Below, piece after piece: positions 45,901-56,250 of a DNA stretch of 64,000 bases. Under the pieces are notes generated by a model. The model was not told the DNA's origin and ran no database searches. It saw only the letters and a program-made list of their open reading frames with translations. The stretch comes from Diogma glabrata (taxonomy: Eukaryota > Arthropoda > Insecta > Diptera > Cylindrotomidae), in the NCBI GenBank assembly GCA_963693315.1, contig OY856186.1, forward strand, positions 78,621,040 to 78,685,039, in the 5' to 3' direction. The position numbers were made by a program, and so were the translations under genes. The first letter of the stretch is position 1, and each line of letters begins with the position of its first letter.

Positions 45901-48900
45901 GGTATCAAAATTAGCAGGGAACACCCACGTAGGTAAGGAATTCCAAAGATGCGACACTCTGTTAAAAAAGTCCCGCTAAAAGGTTACAGTTCTACACTTT
46001 GTTATATGAACGGCAATAAGATGGGCCGCTATTGCCGCTCTGGTATGATGCTAAAAATTTGCAGGTTCAGGCAAAATCGATTTGATCGCCTTAGAAGTAC
46101 ATTCATCCATAATAATAATATACTTGTAAAAAATGGTAAAATCAGCAACATTTTTTCTATGTTGGTACGGCAACGGCAAGATACGGCATCCAGTTGGACG
46201 GCATCCAGACACTTTAAACTAGTCATGTACGCTGCATCCCATATGTGAGAACAATGCTCCTTGCAGTGACGTATATAAGACTTGTAGACCAAAAGAACTG
46301 TTTGCTATTGAAAAACTTAAGACAACGTCCTAAGCAACCTAATCTTTGAATAGCGTATTTCGCTAAGCTAATATATGAGAATTTCACTTCGTATTACTTT
46401 CAACCAGTGTTTCGAACCCAGAAAAATTTGGGTGCAGGTTCAGGTTCGGGTTCAATACATTAAAATTTAGTGGGTTCGGGTTCGTTTCGGGCTTGGGTTC
46501 GGGTTCAAATTTGTTACAAAAAAAAACAATTTTTTTTATGAATTCATTATTTTTTTATGTTACATTAAATACCGTATTTATGTTACACACATATGTATTT
46601 ATTTTGGAAAAAAATTTTCATTTAATTCTCACTATTCACTATTCTCTACTGAAACAAATAATAACCAAAATAATCTAAATATGAAATTTCTTACGCAAAC
46701 TTCCTAAATTTCCTATATTAAAAATTGAACCTGAACCGCGTTTTGAATGGGTTCGGGTTCGGGTTCACATAATTTAACAAAAATCTTGCTCCGGAGCGGG
46801 TTCAGGGTTCGGTTCGGGTTCGAAACCCTGCTTTCAACCTCAACTCATAGAAGCCTAACAGACTCCTTCTCTACTAAATCTCATGCTTCAAACTTTAAAG
46901 GAAACAGATTAGGTGTAGATATTCGGCAAAATGTAGTGTAGCAAAATGTGTTTTGCTCACATTGAATTCAACCCTATTTATTAGACTTCCATAATTGTTA
47001 AAGATCAATGTTTAACCTTCACGTGAACAGTATCTACCCGGGTAGATATCACGGTTTTCGTAATTCAATAACTTTAGATATTTAGATATTTTTTTTCCTT
47101 TTTTCTTATATGAAAATTTTTACTGGTCAATGTGAAAAACAAGTAACTTTATTTTTAAATATATGCTTTTATTGTATGCTTACACAAAAGTAAAATAAAT
47201 ACACAGTTACGCTTGTTGATTTTATGATATATGTAATATCTACCGGGGTAGATATTGTTCATATTAGTCGCTAAAAATTTCCGTTCACGTGAAGGTTAAG
47301 GAATCTATGAAATTTACTCTAGCGACATTCAGAGTTGATGGTGCATAAAGATTTGGCATAAGACGCTTGAACCGACGTTTTCATAAGACGCTTGAACCGT
47401 GCTATCATCAGAGAAACTATGAATATTAACTGTTGGTTCGATCTAGGTTCTTTTAGCGTAGGATTTTTTACAAAGTAATATCCCACAAAAATTTTCTTGT
47501 ACAGCCTTTACCGCTTTATAGAAGTTGCGCGAACAAGTAAGGACCTGACCTGATGTCAAATCAGCATTCTTCAGTCCCTCGATAATGATACTGAGAATAG
47601 ATCGTTGATAATGATACTAGCTAACCTATCATCATTCTCACAATCCTCAATCTTAGCTAACTTCTAGTTGGAATTATACAAACATGGATTGCTGTATTTT
47701 GAACTTTGCTTGATCTTTTCTGGGTCTTAGGGTTTTGTAGGAATCCATGCACGAGTTCTCGGTCGATTTGGCATATCCGCCACATCGCTCTGTTTGATTT
47801 TGACTGATGGTCAGATAAACAGACATGAAACTGTCCATAAATCGACAAAACTCTAGCAATCGAAAATTTTCTATACAAAACGAAAATGTCCACCAAATAT
47901 ATTCGTAGAACCGTTGTTCGATTAAGCTCAAACTTCAGTACGGTGTATGTTATGGTTTCAACTTTCATTGTGTTATTCACCAGAATTTGAAAAATTTATT
48001 TCTTTGGATTTGAAAAATCATAGGTTAACCCTTATCCTATTTTGTAAAATGGCCTGCATTGCTTACATATATTTTTCAACACACGGTGGCTCTAGTCATA
48101 ATGGATCGGTTTGATGAACACATTCTCGGCAGCAATCTTTTCCGGATCGTTCAAGGAACCTTAATCTTTTTAGTTCTTTTTTAATTTTCTTGATTGATTC
48201 CCGTCCCATTATTGCTTGATCTAGTCTATTTGCTATTTTTGTTGTTGTAGCAGCGGGCACGATGGTAATATTTTAGTTCCATATATAAGTTCAGGAACTC
48301 TACTTCTGCCCTTGGATGGTACCACAAATCTTCCTTTGTTCAGTTGATTAATTTTTTAGGACGTTTGAGTAGGTGGTGTACACAATGTGGTGTGCTCTCA
48401 CGTGAGGGCAACTTCTCCATAATATGATTCAATTGTATTAATGTGATTATATATTATGACATTTCATCTAAACCGGATCTAAATTGCGCTAAAGTGGATC
48501 TGGTGTTGAGAGGGAATTAATTATCATCGAAAGCGATTTGTTTCAGCTTTTCATTGAGAAACCAATTCTGGGGGCGTGATTTATTTTTGTGTCTTCATAT
48601 CTGACATATTGTAGAAAGTATTTTAGTGTTTCCTTGTGTCTCTAGGTAGTGGAATCATTGATAAGGTATCATTGTAAGGATGTTGCTCTTTATGACAGGC
48701 CCATCCGTATTGTTTACTCAGCATATTATTATGTCCTCGGGCCGGTAATATGATACATTCCTCGTTCATGTGATCTCGGTGATCTATCAAATAGCAGTTC
48801 GCATGTCTGCGTTTTGTGTTGTTGCTAACTTATTCCAGTGAATGTCAGAGCGACTTAAGGGATCCTTCGTTATAGGTCCAGCGTGGTTTATAATAGATCT

Positions 48901-51900
48901 GGGATATGTTGAATTTCATACGGTAAACATACCGTCTTCGTTCATTTAGTAAAAACTTTAGAAGTTGAAAGTTTTCGGTAGAGGGTTCTAGTTTTAAACC
49001 ATTCATTGAAGCTGTTCATGTTAGTATTCAGAATGTTTGTTCCAGCTCATTTTCTGTAGTAAGCACCATACATCTGTCTGCCTATAACGTGATTGTCATT
49101 CCTTCTGGTAAAGTAGGTAGAGAGCTTAGGTAGAAAAAGAATAACAAAGATGAGAAAACATCACTTTTTGGAACACCTTGTTTTAGCACTATTATCTTGG
49201 ATTTAAAGCTAAAAATCTCAACGTGTGTTTGGCGACCTCTTAGGTATTTGCACAACCAGCGCTCTATTATACCTGGCAGATTAGTGTTAAAAATATCATT
49301 TGTAGTGCAGCATGCGACACTGTCGAAAGCTTTTGATAAGTTGAGTGTAACTGGGATTATTCTAGCACAGGGCCGTTTTTGCTTTAACCCGTCACAAATT
49401 TTGGTTTTAAATTTTGTGAACAGCGGTGGTTGTACTATGTGCTGCTGTCCGGACGACATGTTGGTGAGGCGCTGAATTTCTAATTTTTTTTCAGTTAAGA
49501 GAGCAGAAGTGCTTCAATCAGTTTGGGGGCCGCTGAAAGAATGTAGATAATTTGCCTTTTTGTTCAGGCTGCCAAACCGGCCAGAACAAGTCTAGGCAAA
49601 ATGGCTAATTCTGGCCGGTTTCTTCAAATGTGTGGTAGATCAATCCCTAGGGTCCAATGAATTCGAGCATGATGGTTGAAATGCCATCAGGTTCAATACA
49701 TTTTTATGATTGAATTGTTTTTAGGAAATTAGGCTTTTAGGATATACAATTAGCATTAAGTTTACAGTGATGTCTTGACACTGATATGGTTTTCTTGTCG
49801 GGTATAGGTAGAATTTCCGTAAACTGGAAATTGTGTTGCGCATTTTTAGGAATTACAGTGTGAATATAATTGAGATTATGCAGCTATTGCCAGGTTGTCG
49901 AGTGTTCATTAAGTCCTTAATGGCCTTCCATATACTTTACTTGTTGCAACGCTTTATATATCCACTAGTACTTCTTGTGGTGTTTTGCTGCGAGTTCGTG
50001 TTGAATGTTGACTAGATCTGTTACAACATGATACCCTTTAGTTGGGAGTTCACTGTTTATCGAGAAGAGTTTGAACCAGTGAGGTCGCTGACAGCTACTT
50101 TTATACCCCAAAATCGGAGCGACGGCGTTACCTTTTCGTGGAAATTGTTTGTAATGGTCCTTGGTCGAAACTGGATGGCGAGTGCTTCTAGGGTGAAGAC
50201 CATATTGATAGTTCCAAGTTTTGAGTTTAGCGACTGTTGCAAATGGCTTCGAAAAAAAAAAGTGATATGCTTTGATTCGGTCCTATCCGTATAGCATCTT
50301 TGGTAGTTCAGAGTGGTTAAACAGGCGCCTGTTTTTTGGTATGATTGAATTGGATTGACCCAGTCTAAGATTTTAGGAGGTAATCCTAGTTTTGTTTGGT
50401 CGTGTGATGTCTTTCTTTCTTTCTATTTTTCCTATACGATTTACTATCGTACGTTTTGAGGTGTCTGTCAATCTGTTTGAATTCGCTGACGCATTTCCGT
50501 CGTCAGGTTTTGGGTCGTCGTTGAATGATATGATCACTTTAGTGGTTTTGAGGTGTGGGTTAGCATATGTTTTCGTTAACTATATATTTTCAAACGTGCT
50601 GTATCGACTACAAAATTCAGTTTAATTTCTAGATAATATCTAGGTCAACTGGTCAAATGAATGAACCAATGATCCAGCAAAGTGTTATCAGTTGACACAA
50701 AGTACGATTTTGAGTGTTTGTTATTTATGTCATCTAAGATGTAGTAGTTATTATCTGATAGTACACGGATGAAGTGGATATTGAGGTCTGTAAGATCGCT
50801 CGGTGCCAGTTATATATTCATGTTTCACATTTAACAGAGTTTGCTTCTATCATATGTTATGCTTTTGGTTTTACCGACTCCCGACGCTTTTTATCAAAAG
50901 TTTTTTATCGCACAGACCAATAATCGAAGTTTTATTTGTATTCTTTTTCAAATATCTGGAATAGAAACAAATCGCATCAGTGGAATAGGCGCTACATATC
51001 ACTTTATTTGTCTAATACAACAATAACAATACCACAACAATAAATAATCATCAATTAACAACAGTGCTCCCCAAACACTGTCAGAGTAAGCTCCGCTTCA
51101 GTTATTACAGAACACTAACCAAGAGTAAGTCTGACCACAGTATTTACACTAACTTTTCGAAAACGATTTGGAATGACTCGCACCAAATGCAGTCTTTTTG
51201 GTAAAAATATTGCCCATCTGTTAATTTCCTGCTAATTAGACCCAACTCACCAACAACTACAGTATCATTCGTAGATCTGTCAGAAAGACTTTATTAAGAT
51301 CGGCAAGAATGACTTTTAGAATTTTCATTTCGGGCTGCTAAATTTTGTTTAAAGTCATGCAAAATAAGATAGTCACCAAAAGTTAGTCTTAAAAGCGCTT
51401 TTGTGTTTCGGACAATATAACCAGTCTTGTTGAAACCACATCTCAAGTTTATTTTTAACACCAGGACTTAAACCCGATATAAACCGATACTGCCCTCCAT
51501 TTACCGGTAAAGCATTTCAATATTAATCTTCGAAGAAGTAAAGTCAGATGATATTTTCATATGTAAAGCCACTCCATCCTGTACACCTAATGTGGTGCAA
51601 TTGGCGCTTATGAATAATTTCTCTTAGATTTTTAGAACTTCAGGAGCTATAGTTGTGCTGATTAACGCTATCCTTTAAAAAAATCTTTAAACGATAAAGT
51701 TGTTAAATGTTTACGAAGTACATACTATAAATTTCATAAATTTGCAGATGATTAGAATCAATCAAGTTTCCTTTTTACAGAAGAAAAAATATCAACAAAT
51801 AACGTATATTCACATTGCATTACATAGTATCGATGCCTTTGATTCTTGTTCCATGTATAACAAATTTCACTAAATTTCAAATCATCGCAGATCAACCCAA

Positions 51901-52935
51901 ATTCCTTTTCGTGGTGGACAAAATATCAAAAACTGGTTTAACAACTGCATGTCTCACAATCAAATCATGTTCCACGTCCAATCTTTCATTCTATTCAATT
52001 GAATTCATTCATTCATTTCTAGTGTCTTATAATTCTAAACTATATAATGGTTAGATCCATTGCTATCGTATAGATAAAAATCTTGAATTTAAAAACTAAC
52101 TCTAATCATTTAAAGAGAACGAAAATTATAATTTTTGATGTTCATAATACCAGGCGATTTTTATACAAATTAGTTTGAAAACTTTGATTGTTGTCATTGT
52201 TTGTTATTTTTACTCCCTAGGGAGTAAAAGATACAATCCGATCCCGGAAATAAGAGAGCGGAATTGAACTTTATATACAACTTGTGCAAAAAGTTAATTT
52301 AACTCTAACCGTTGAGCAAATTTTTACAAATTTAGTAATAAAAATTTTATCCTGGTACAAGTATTTATATGAAAAAAATTAACGAAAGTGTTACCCAAAA
52401 CAAATGAGAAAAAGAACCATTGAACTACTAGCTGTTTCATATGGATAGAACGAACAATAAAAATTATTTCGACAACATAGAATCGGTGAAATACCATTTA
52501 ACCACAGATGTCAGAAAATATTTCAGGGATAATTGCTATGTAACTTTCTTTCTTAAGTGCAATATATTTAACCATTATTGTCATGTTGCGGTAGAGATTT
52601 TCGTCTTCCCTTTTTTAAATTTGTGCTGATCTACTGCGCGATGTTAATATAAAAGAAATGAAAAAATTGAAAAACGAAACCGAGCGAGTTAATCTGTGTG
52701 TATGTGCAACGAAATATTTGTATCAAAATTTTTAAAACTTGTTTTGTATTCTAAAAGTTTATTCCATGTTCTATCTTTTCAGAACCAATCCAAATGGTTG
52801 GAAATGGCTATACATAATATTGCATCAAGCGGCAAATTCTCAAGTGATCGTACCATTGCTGAATATGCTCGTGACATTTGGGGTGTTGAACCTAGTTGGG
52901 AAAAACTACCAGCACCACATGAACCACGCGAATAA
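27742..52935 (+). CDS. GlyP: Glycogen phosphorylase, complete gene (four coding exons)
   Basis: Coding exons 27742-27984, 39275-39803, 39859-41462 and 52783-52935 join in phase to 842 residues, the usual length for animal enzymes. The cytosolic enzyme releases glucose-1-phosphate from glycogen and carries pyridoxal phosphate. Seen in the sequence: the regulatory phosphorylation site KRKQISVRG (Ser15, equal to Ser14 in mature rabbit numbering); [20 protein letters not shown] near the N-terminal third; LYPNDN of the 280s loop; and the cofactor lysine in [12 protein letters not shown] (Lys680). The C-terminus is [13 protein letters not shown] ([20 protein letters not shown]). Introns 1 and 3 are about 11.3 kb each and transposon-filled; intron 2 is 55 bp. 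All splice sites are GT-AG. All catalytic motifs I can check look intact, so this should be a working gene. Confidence 0.95.
28381..28646. mobile_element. 266-bp MITE with perfect 24-bp terminal inverted repeats
   Basis: The ends 28381-28404 and 28623-28646 are exact reverse complements, starting CCTATTTTATCCCCGTTA. The interior has no coding frame. A target duplication is not evident, so the superfamily is open. Confidence 0.75.
29284..30312. mobile_element. Non-autonomous hAT-like element (1.03 kb)
   Basis: It begins TAGGGTTGTACTGAC and ends GATTAATCGGTGCAACCCTA, imperfect terminal inverted repeats of the hAT type. Flanks are TTTTGTAC (29276-29283) and ATTGGTAC (30313-30320). These are eight bases with six matching, and both fit the nTnnnnAn pattern typical of hAT target sites. 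Subterminal CGATTAATCG and GCCGATTATT words recur at both ends. No transposase is seen; the one short frame (29560-29748) has no family features. Confidence 0.65.
30560..30985 (+). pseudogene. LINE endonuclease fragment
   Basis: Translated pieces include a tyrosine-serine-proline motif near 30610, [20 protein letters not shown] residues around 30700-30750, and NSDHYLITS near 30940. These are the GDFN and SDH signature blocks of the LINE apurinic-type endonuclease. Frames are broken and no RT follows on this strand. Confidence 0.65.
31015..32960 (-). pseudogene. Jockey-group LINE remnant, copy A
   Basis: From 32955 downwards on the minus strand: a linker ([18 protein letters not shown]); RT entry blocks [20 protein letters not shown] and [20 protein letters not shown]; then [35 protein letters not shown] and [20 protein letters not shown]. 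The catalytic box reads [10 protein letters not shown], with glutamate for the second aspartate. C-terminal coding continues to about 31030 ([20 protein letters not shown], then [20 protein letters not shown]). It is broken by several shifts and stops. Confidence 0.8.
33065..33480 (+). pseudogene. LINE linker-region fragment
   Basis: Broken frames read [20 protein letters not shown] and then [20 protein letters not shown]. This is the pattern seen between endonuclease and RT in many LINEs. It is too short to classify. Confidence 0.45.
35195..36050 (-). pseudogene. LINE reverse transcriptase fragment
   Basis: On the minus strand I can read, through frameshifts, [17 protein letters not shown] near 35880, a [13 protein letters not shown] block near 35770, and [16 protein letters not shown] near 35620. 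Downstream a [17 protein letters not shown] stretch lies near 35340. These correspond to successive RT motifs of a Jockey/CR1-type LINE. Both ends fade into AT-rich DNA. Confidence 0.6.
37150..37540 (+). pseudogene. LINE 3'-terminal coding fragment
   Basis: Readable pieces are [20 protein letters not shown] followed, after a deletion, by [20 protein letters not shown] and [10 protein letters not shown]. This is the usual end of Jockey/CR1-type RT proteins (W-N-LP, then N-F/FK). Confidence 0.65.
39275..39803 (+). CDS. GlyP: GlyP coding exon 2
   Basis: The acceptor is TTTTTTTTAG at 39265-39274. The exon starts [15 protein letters not shown], continuing EIDPK directly as in other phosphorylases. 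It ends TTA AAA TTC T before GTAAGT at 39804, so the intron falls after the first base of a codon. Confidence 0.95.
39804..39858 (+). other. GlyP intron 2 (55 bp)
   Basis: GTAAGT donor and TTTTCAG acceptor. This minimal intron contrasts with the two 11-kb introns on either side. Confidence 0.95.
39859..41462 (+). CDS. GlyP: GlyP coding exon 3
   Basis: It follows a 55-bp intron ending TTTTCAG. It starts [18 protein letters not shown] and ends at KVSATYM before GTAAGTAAC at 41463. It contains most of the catalytic core and the cofactor lysine at codon 680 (41124-41126). Confidence 0.95.
41975..43165 (+). pseudogene. CR1-like LINE, second family, fragment 1
   Basis: Starts inside RT with [20 protein letters not shown], then [20 protein letters not shown], an in-frame stop, [12 protein letters not shown], and later NDLL and [20 protein letters not shown]. 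It ends in a 3' UTR and A-rich tail (ACACAACACTTTTTATAAAA) at about 43165. It is the same family as 56251-57244 and as the antisense piece at 43720-44400, and is more decayed than 56251-57244. Confidence 0.85.
43720..44400 (-). pseudogene. CR1-like LINE, second family, antisense 3' fragment
   Basis: From 44395 downwards: [20 protein letters not shown], then [17 protein letters not shown] broken text, and [20 protein letters not shown] to [14 protein letters not shown]. The 3' UTR is the complement of the ACACAACACTT tail found at 43140 and 57220. It lies tail-to-tail with the fragment at 41975-43165, leaving about 550 bp between tails. Confidence 0.8.
44401..45770. other. Unassigned intronic DNA with a ~72-bp tandem duplication
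   Basis: At about 45405-45555 a unit containing CGGAATAGTTTTGAA and GTTTCTATGGCTAATGT is repeated twice. The minus-strand frame at 45072-45266 has no family features I know. This region could be an old retroelement, but I cannot show it. Confidence 0.4.
45775..46310 (-). pseudogene. CR1-like LINE (61078 family), antisense 3' fragment
   Basis: Contains the complement of the family 3' string GGTATCTTCGGATATTCAGA at about 45820-45845. Minus-strand coding pieces include [18 protein letters not shown] and, upstream, a YKSYIR block. It is frameshifted. Confidence 0.75.
46405..46830. mobile_element. 426-bp hAT-type MITE with internal GGGTTC arrays and 8-bp duplication
   Basis: The terminal repeats are CAGTGTTTCGAACCC and the complement of CAGGGTTTCGAACCC (one mismatch in 15). 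A perfect 8-bp direct repeat CTTTCAAC flanks it at 46397-46404 and 46831-46838. Inside each end are clusters of GGGTTCGGGTTC-type hexamers, in direct orientation on both sides; the centre is AT-rich. The 8-bp duplication and CAG-starting ends point to a hAT transposase as mobiliser. No coding capacity. Confidence 0.85.
47016..47295. mobile_element. 280-bp piggyBac-like MITE with TTAA target sites
   Basis: The ends CCTTCACGTGAAC and GTTCACGTGAAGG are perfect 13-bp inverted repeats flanked by TTAA (47012-47015 and 47296-47299). TTAA duplication is the hallmark of piggyBac-type transposition. Each terminus contains the self-palindrome TTCACGTGAA. Subterminal TATCTACC.GGGTAGATAT palindromes occur near both ends (47049 and 47240). 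Confidence 0.85.
48240..50000 (-). pseudogene. Jockey-group LINE remnant, copy B
   Basis: Same family as 31015-32960. From high to low coordinates on the minus strand: [18 protein letters not shown] (about 49930); [33 protein letters not shown] and [15 protein letters not shown] (49459-49100); and finally a C-terminus reading [14 protein letters not shown] at about 48290. It is heavily shifted. Sequence up to about 50640 may be more of the same element but I could not confirm it. Confidence 0.7.
51000..51480 (-). pseudogene. Possible BEL/Pao integrase tail and LTR start
   Basis: On the minus strand broken frames read [11 protein letters not shown] and, in another phase, [20 protein letters not shown] with [12 protein letters not shown]. 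This resembles the W-lGRV-pG-DG-vRvv-v block that ends BEL/Pao integrases. It is followed by TGTTTGGGGAGCACTGTTG (complement at about 51062-51080) and, further on, AATAAAGTGATATG, which looks like the start of a BEL-type LTR. Suggestive only. Confidence 0.35.
52783..52935 (+). CDS. GlyP: GlyP coding exon 4 with stop
   Basis: The acceptor CTTTTCAG ends at 52782. The exon reads [20 protein letters not shown] and continues [19 protein letters not shown] to EPRE, then TAA at 52933-52935. This matches the C-terminal helix region of insect phosphorylases. Confidence 0.95.
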   Translation, partial: NQSKWLEMAIHNIASSGKFSSDRTIAEYARDIWGVEPSWEKLPAPHEPRE

Positions 52936-52962
52936 ATATCAAATTTTCAGATTTTACAACTC

Positions 52963-52968
52963 AATAAA
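52963..52968 (+). promoter_or_regulatory. GlyP: GlyP polyadenylation signal
   Basis: AATAAA 28 bases after the stop codon, followed by a T-rich stretch. Another AATAAA overlaps the stop codon at 52931-52936. The transcript is thus likely to have a very short 3' UTR, unless one of the many later AT-rich sites is used. Confidence 0.6.
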
Positions 52969-53827
52969 AATTTTATTGTGAACCATGAAACAATATTTTT
53001 TAATTGTAAATTTTTTGTTATTGTTGAATTTTACTGCCACCATCATACACAAAAATACAACAAGAACAAAAAATGTTACTGCATATATTTGATCATATTC
53101 TTATGGGTAAAATCTCAAATCGAAAAAAAAAAATATAAAATAATAAAAATAAATGATTAAATTGTGCCATATTTTTTAAAATTTAAAGTAAAATACCAAA
53201 TTAAATTAATTTATCTAAATAAAAATAATCGTTCGGCTAATCATTTAGGAAAATAATTTGAATCGTTGCTCGCCTCTAGCCACAGATATATTGCAATAAA
53301 GATAGTGTTTTAGTAATGTGAATAAATTTGTAATTATAAAATATTTCTTCTTTTAACTCCTTCATAATACATTTGTTAATATTCTAATTAAATTAATGTT
53401 TTTAGAACTTAGTTAAATATTTGAAATGTTAATAATTTTGCTATAAACAAAGATTATTTTTAAATTTATTTAGGGATTTCATTATTGTTTAACCCGAAAT
53501 TATAATTTACAAAAATGTTTATCGTTTTTTTTGTAAAATTTTATTTAAGAGCATTTTTTTATTAAACACGTTTGTAATATTTAATTATTATTAAGCTATT
53601 AAAAGTTTATGTATATGTTAAATTAAAAGGAAAACATTTGTGTTTTATTCAGCAAAAATTTAGTAACAATGATTTGGTCCATAATAAATGAGTGTCGACT
53701 GTTTGAAAAATAACTGTACGCCGTTATACGGAACACTATTGGTGAGAACTATAAATCCCATGGGCCTAAAATTACATACAAGATGATAGGCTAAAAAATA
53801 AATTAATTTTTTTTGTTTTTATGTTTT
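52969..53827. other. AT-rich flank of GlyP, nothing recognised
   Basis: Intergenic-type sequence with homopolymer runs. The 60-residue frame at 52978-53160 is low complexity and has no family features. Confidence 0.6.
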
Positions 53828-54160
53828 ACCAGGTTTAATTAAGTATTCAAGATCGGCGATCGCGATTGTTTCACAACAACGGGAAATCAATACAGCACAA
53901 CAATATTCTTTAACAAGAATATTCAACAGCTTCAAAAAACACACAACGGTTGCTTATAGAAATTTCCGGTTCACACCGTCCAAAATAAATAACACTCAAA
54001 ATTTTATAAACAATTTAAAAAGTAACTTTACTTCTATTTACACGGTTTTATGTTCACAATATAGCGTTTCGTTTACAATTAATTTCACTTAACATAATTT
54101 CAATCCTTGAAACTTATTTTTTTTATTATTTTACTTATTTTATAATTTTCCTTATTATTT
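53828..54160 (-). mobile_element. Divergent gypsy LTR fragment
   Basis: On the minus strand the words GTTGTTGTGAAACAAT, GAATACTTAATTAAACCTGG and GGAAATTTC.ATAAGCAACC align in order with the LTRs at 14742-22940. Similarity is much lower than between those LTRs. This implies a related family or an old insertion. The end next to 53828 lacks the terminal CGTAACA. Confidence 0.7.
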
Positions 54161-54689
54161 TGATTATTCGAGCTAAATTTCTTTATAGAGAAATTCTAAG
54201 AATATATAATAGAATATATAATATATTTTTAAAATATATTCTATATATAATATAGAATATATTTTTTTATTGCAGTGTTGAAAATGAAATATGTACACTG
54301 AACTCTCTTTATTTATATATCCTGATATTTATTGTACTCTCTCATACATGTCACTAATTTATGTATCAATATTCTTTTTGAACTAAACTAACTACTGAAA
54401 TAAATTGACTATATCTGTTCATAATATCAACTAGAATAAACGTGTTTAATTTATATTTACAAATTTCTAATCATCCTCTTCGGGATTGCTAGTTTTGCAA
54501 GATGCAGGCTTACTTTTTTTTTATTGGGGGGTCCCGAAGCTGAATTAATTACTTAGCTAGTTCGAGTAGCACTGCGACCTAGAGATCTATTATGCTTAAC
54601 CCAGATGTTGTTATAATACAGATGACGTCGAGGTCACCGCAGAATGTGCAATATGGTCGAATCCGAGGCCCTTAACATAGTTAATTAAC

Positions 54690-56235
54690 TGGATTGGACT
54701 AATGATTTTTGGTAGAGGAAGTGCTAGTCTCCCTTGATTTTATGTATCTGCACCGTGCAAGTTCAGAGCAGTTACAGAGAGTGTGTTTAATGGTTTCGGC
54801 CTCCGAGTTGCAGAATCTGCATCTGTCGGAGGCAGCAAGGCCTATAGTTTGTTGAGGTGGTGATTTATTGGACCGTGTCCTGTCACGCACCATGGTAATA
54901 TCTTCAGAGACTCTCTCAAGATCGGCAGTTTTAAGATGGAAGACGGGGAATTCGCCTGAAAACTTTTTCGAGTGCAGCAGACCTTCCCGCATACACCATA
55001 GTTGTTTATTTTGTTCCTGTTCCCAGCTTTGGATAACGCATTTGAGCGAACTCTTGGTTAATCCAAAGCACGGTTCTGGACTGAACTGAACTTTGTAGTG
55101 GCGCCCTCCAATGTATATATCAGTGTTGCTCTATTCTCTTTCGGCACACAGCATTGCACAGTAGTTGATGGCAAAGATTTCGGCTTGAAGTACTGTTGCA
55201 GAGACACCCAGTGCCTTTTGTTGTTAGGGATCCATCCGTATACCAGATGCTGGCATTGGATGGTAGGTAGTGTTTCGTCTATCCGTAAACCGTCTTTCTA
55301 GATCAGTGATACTTGGCATACAGTCCGAAATGTTGTAGGTCTCCACTTCGTTCTGGTGTGGTTACCAGGTGGTTACCAGGTGTGAGTGTTTTGACTAGCT
55401 GCTGTCTGTGACCACTAGATGCTGCTGCAGATCTGATGTATAGATACAATGGAGGAAGTAGGAGAAGTACCTCCATTGCAGATGTTGGTGTGGTACTAAA
55501 AGCACCTGTGGCTTATTTGCTTTGTCCGAGGTATGTTTTAGGTGTGAGTTCCAAATGAGCTCACGCCCAAATACTTAATCTCTTTGACTACTGGTATCCG
55601 TTCGTCGTTAAACTCAGGAGGGTTAACTCAGGTTAGTAAAGACTACGGTACTAGTTTTTTGTGTATTGATAGACAGCCCCACTTCGTTGCACCAATTCAT
55701 CACGTCCAGGGCTGCCTAGGCTCGTTCACCGACAGCAGAATCATATTTACCTCTCACCATGACTACTATATCGTCGGCGTAGCCTACAATGGTGAAGCCA
55801 GAACTTTTCAGCCTATTTAGAAGATCATCAGCACTTTCAGCCAGAGCAACGGAGAGAGTACTGGGAACGTCCTCTAGAAGCCCTGACAGTTGTCGATGAA
55901 TTTCCTAGTGTAGCTGTAATTTTACGACTCTGTAGCATGTTGATGATCCATGCAAAAATGTGCGTGCACAGATTTTTCTTAGTGGCCCATTTCAGCAATA
56001 GCTTGGAGATGCACATTATCAAAGGCCCCTTGTATGTTCATAAATGTGCAAGCAAGCGCCTCCTTGCTTGTGTGCTCTCAATCTCTTTCACGACTTTATG
56101 CAATGCCGTTTGGTATGCATGTTGGCATGAGTTGAGAGGCTTTTGCTTAAGACAAACATGGCGAATGTAATAGTCCATCACCCTTTCCATCGTTTGCAAG
56201 ACCGCAAGACCAAAACTTGCTATACAAACGCTCGA
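54690..56235 (-). pseudogene. LINE RT palm, RNase H and C-terminal knuckle, broken
   Basis: MERVMDYYIRHVCLKQKPLN starts the block near 56190. IQGAFDNVHLQAI follows at about 56030, and the catalytic GYADDIVVMVRGK at 55764-55785 and onward is intact in sequence. An RNase H-like IWYTDGSL lies near 55240. The end (54992-54699) has CRFCNSEAETIKHTLCNCSE, a CC-H-C cluster typical of the C-terminus of R1/LOA/I-group proteins. Confidence 0.7.
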
Positions 56236-56250
56236 AGTAGGAGAATGGTA

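Larger units (their letters stand above)
41463..52782 (+). other. GlyP intron 3 (11.32 kb), transposon-rich
   Basis: GT-AG intron with CR1-like and Jockey-group LINE remnants, an hAT-like and a piggyBac-like MITE, and a possible BEL-like remnant. Stretches 41500-41970, 44401-45770, 47300-48060 and 51490-52780 hold nothing I can name. Confidence 0.8.

Noticed and set aside
46405..46830. Interstitial telomere
   Set aside because: The GGGTTC clusters are short, interrupted and confined within an element with terminal repeats and an 8-bp duplication.
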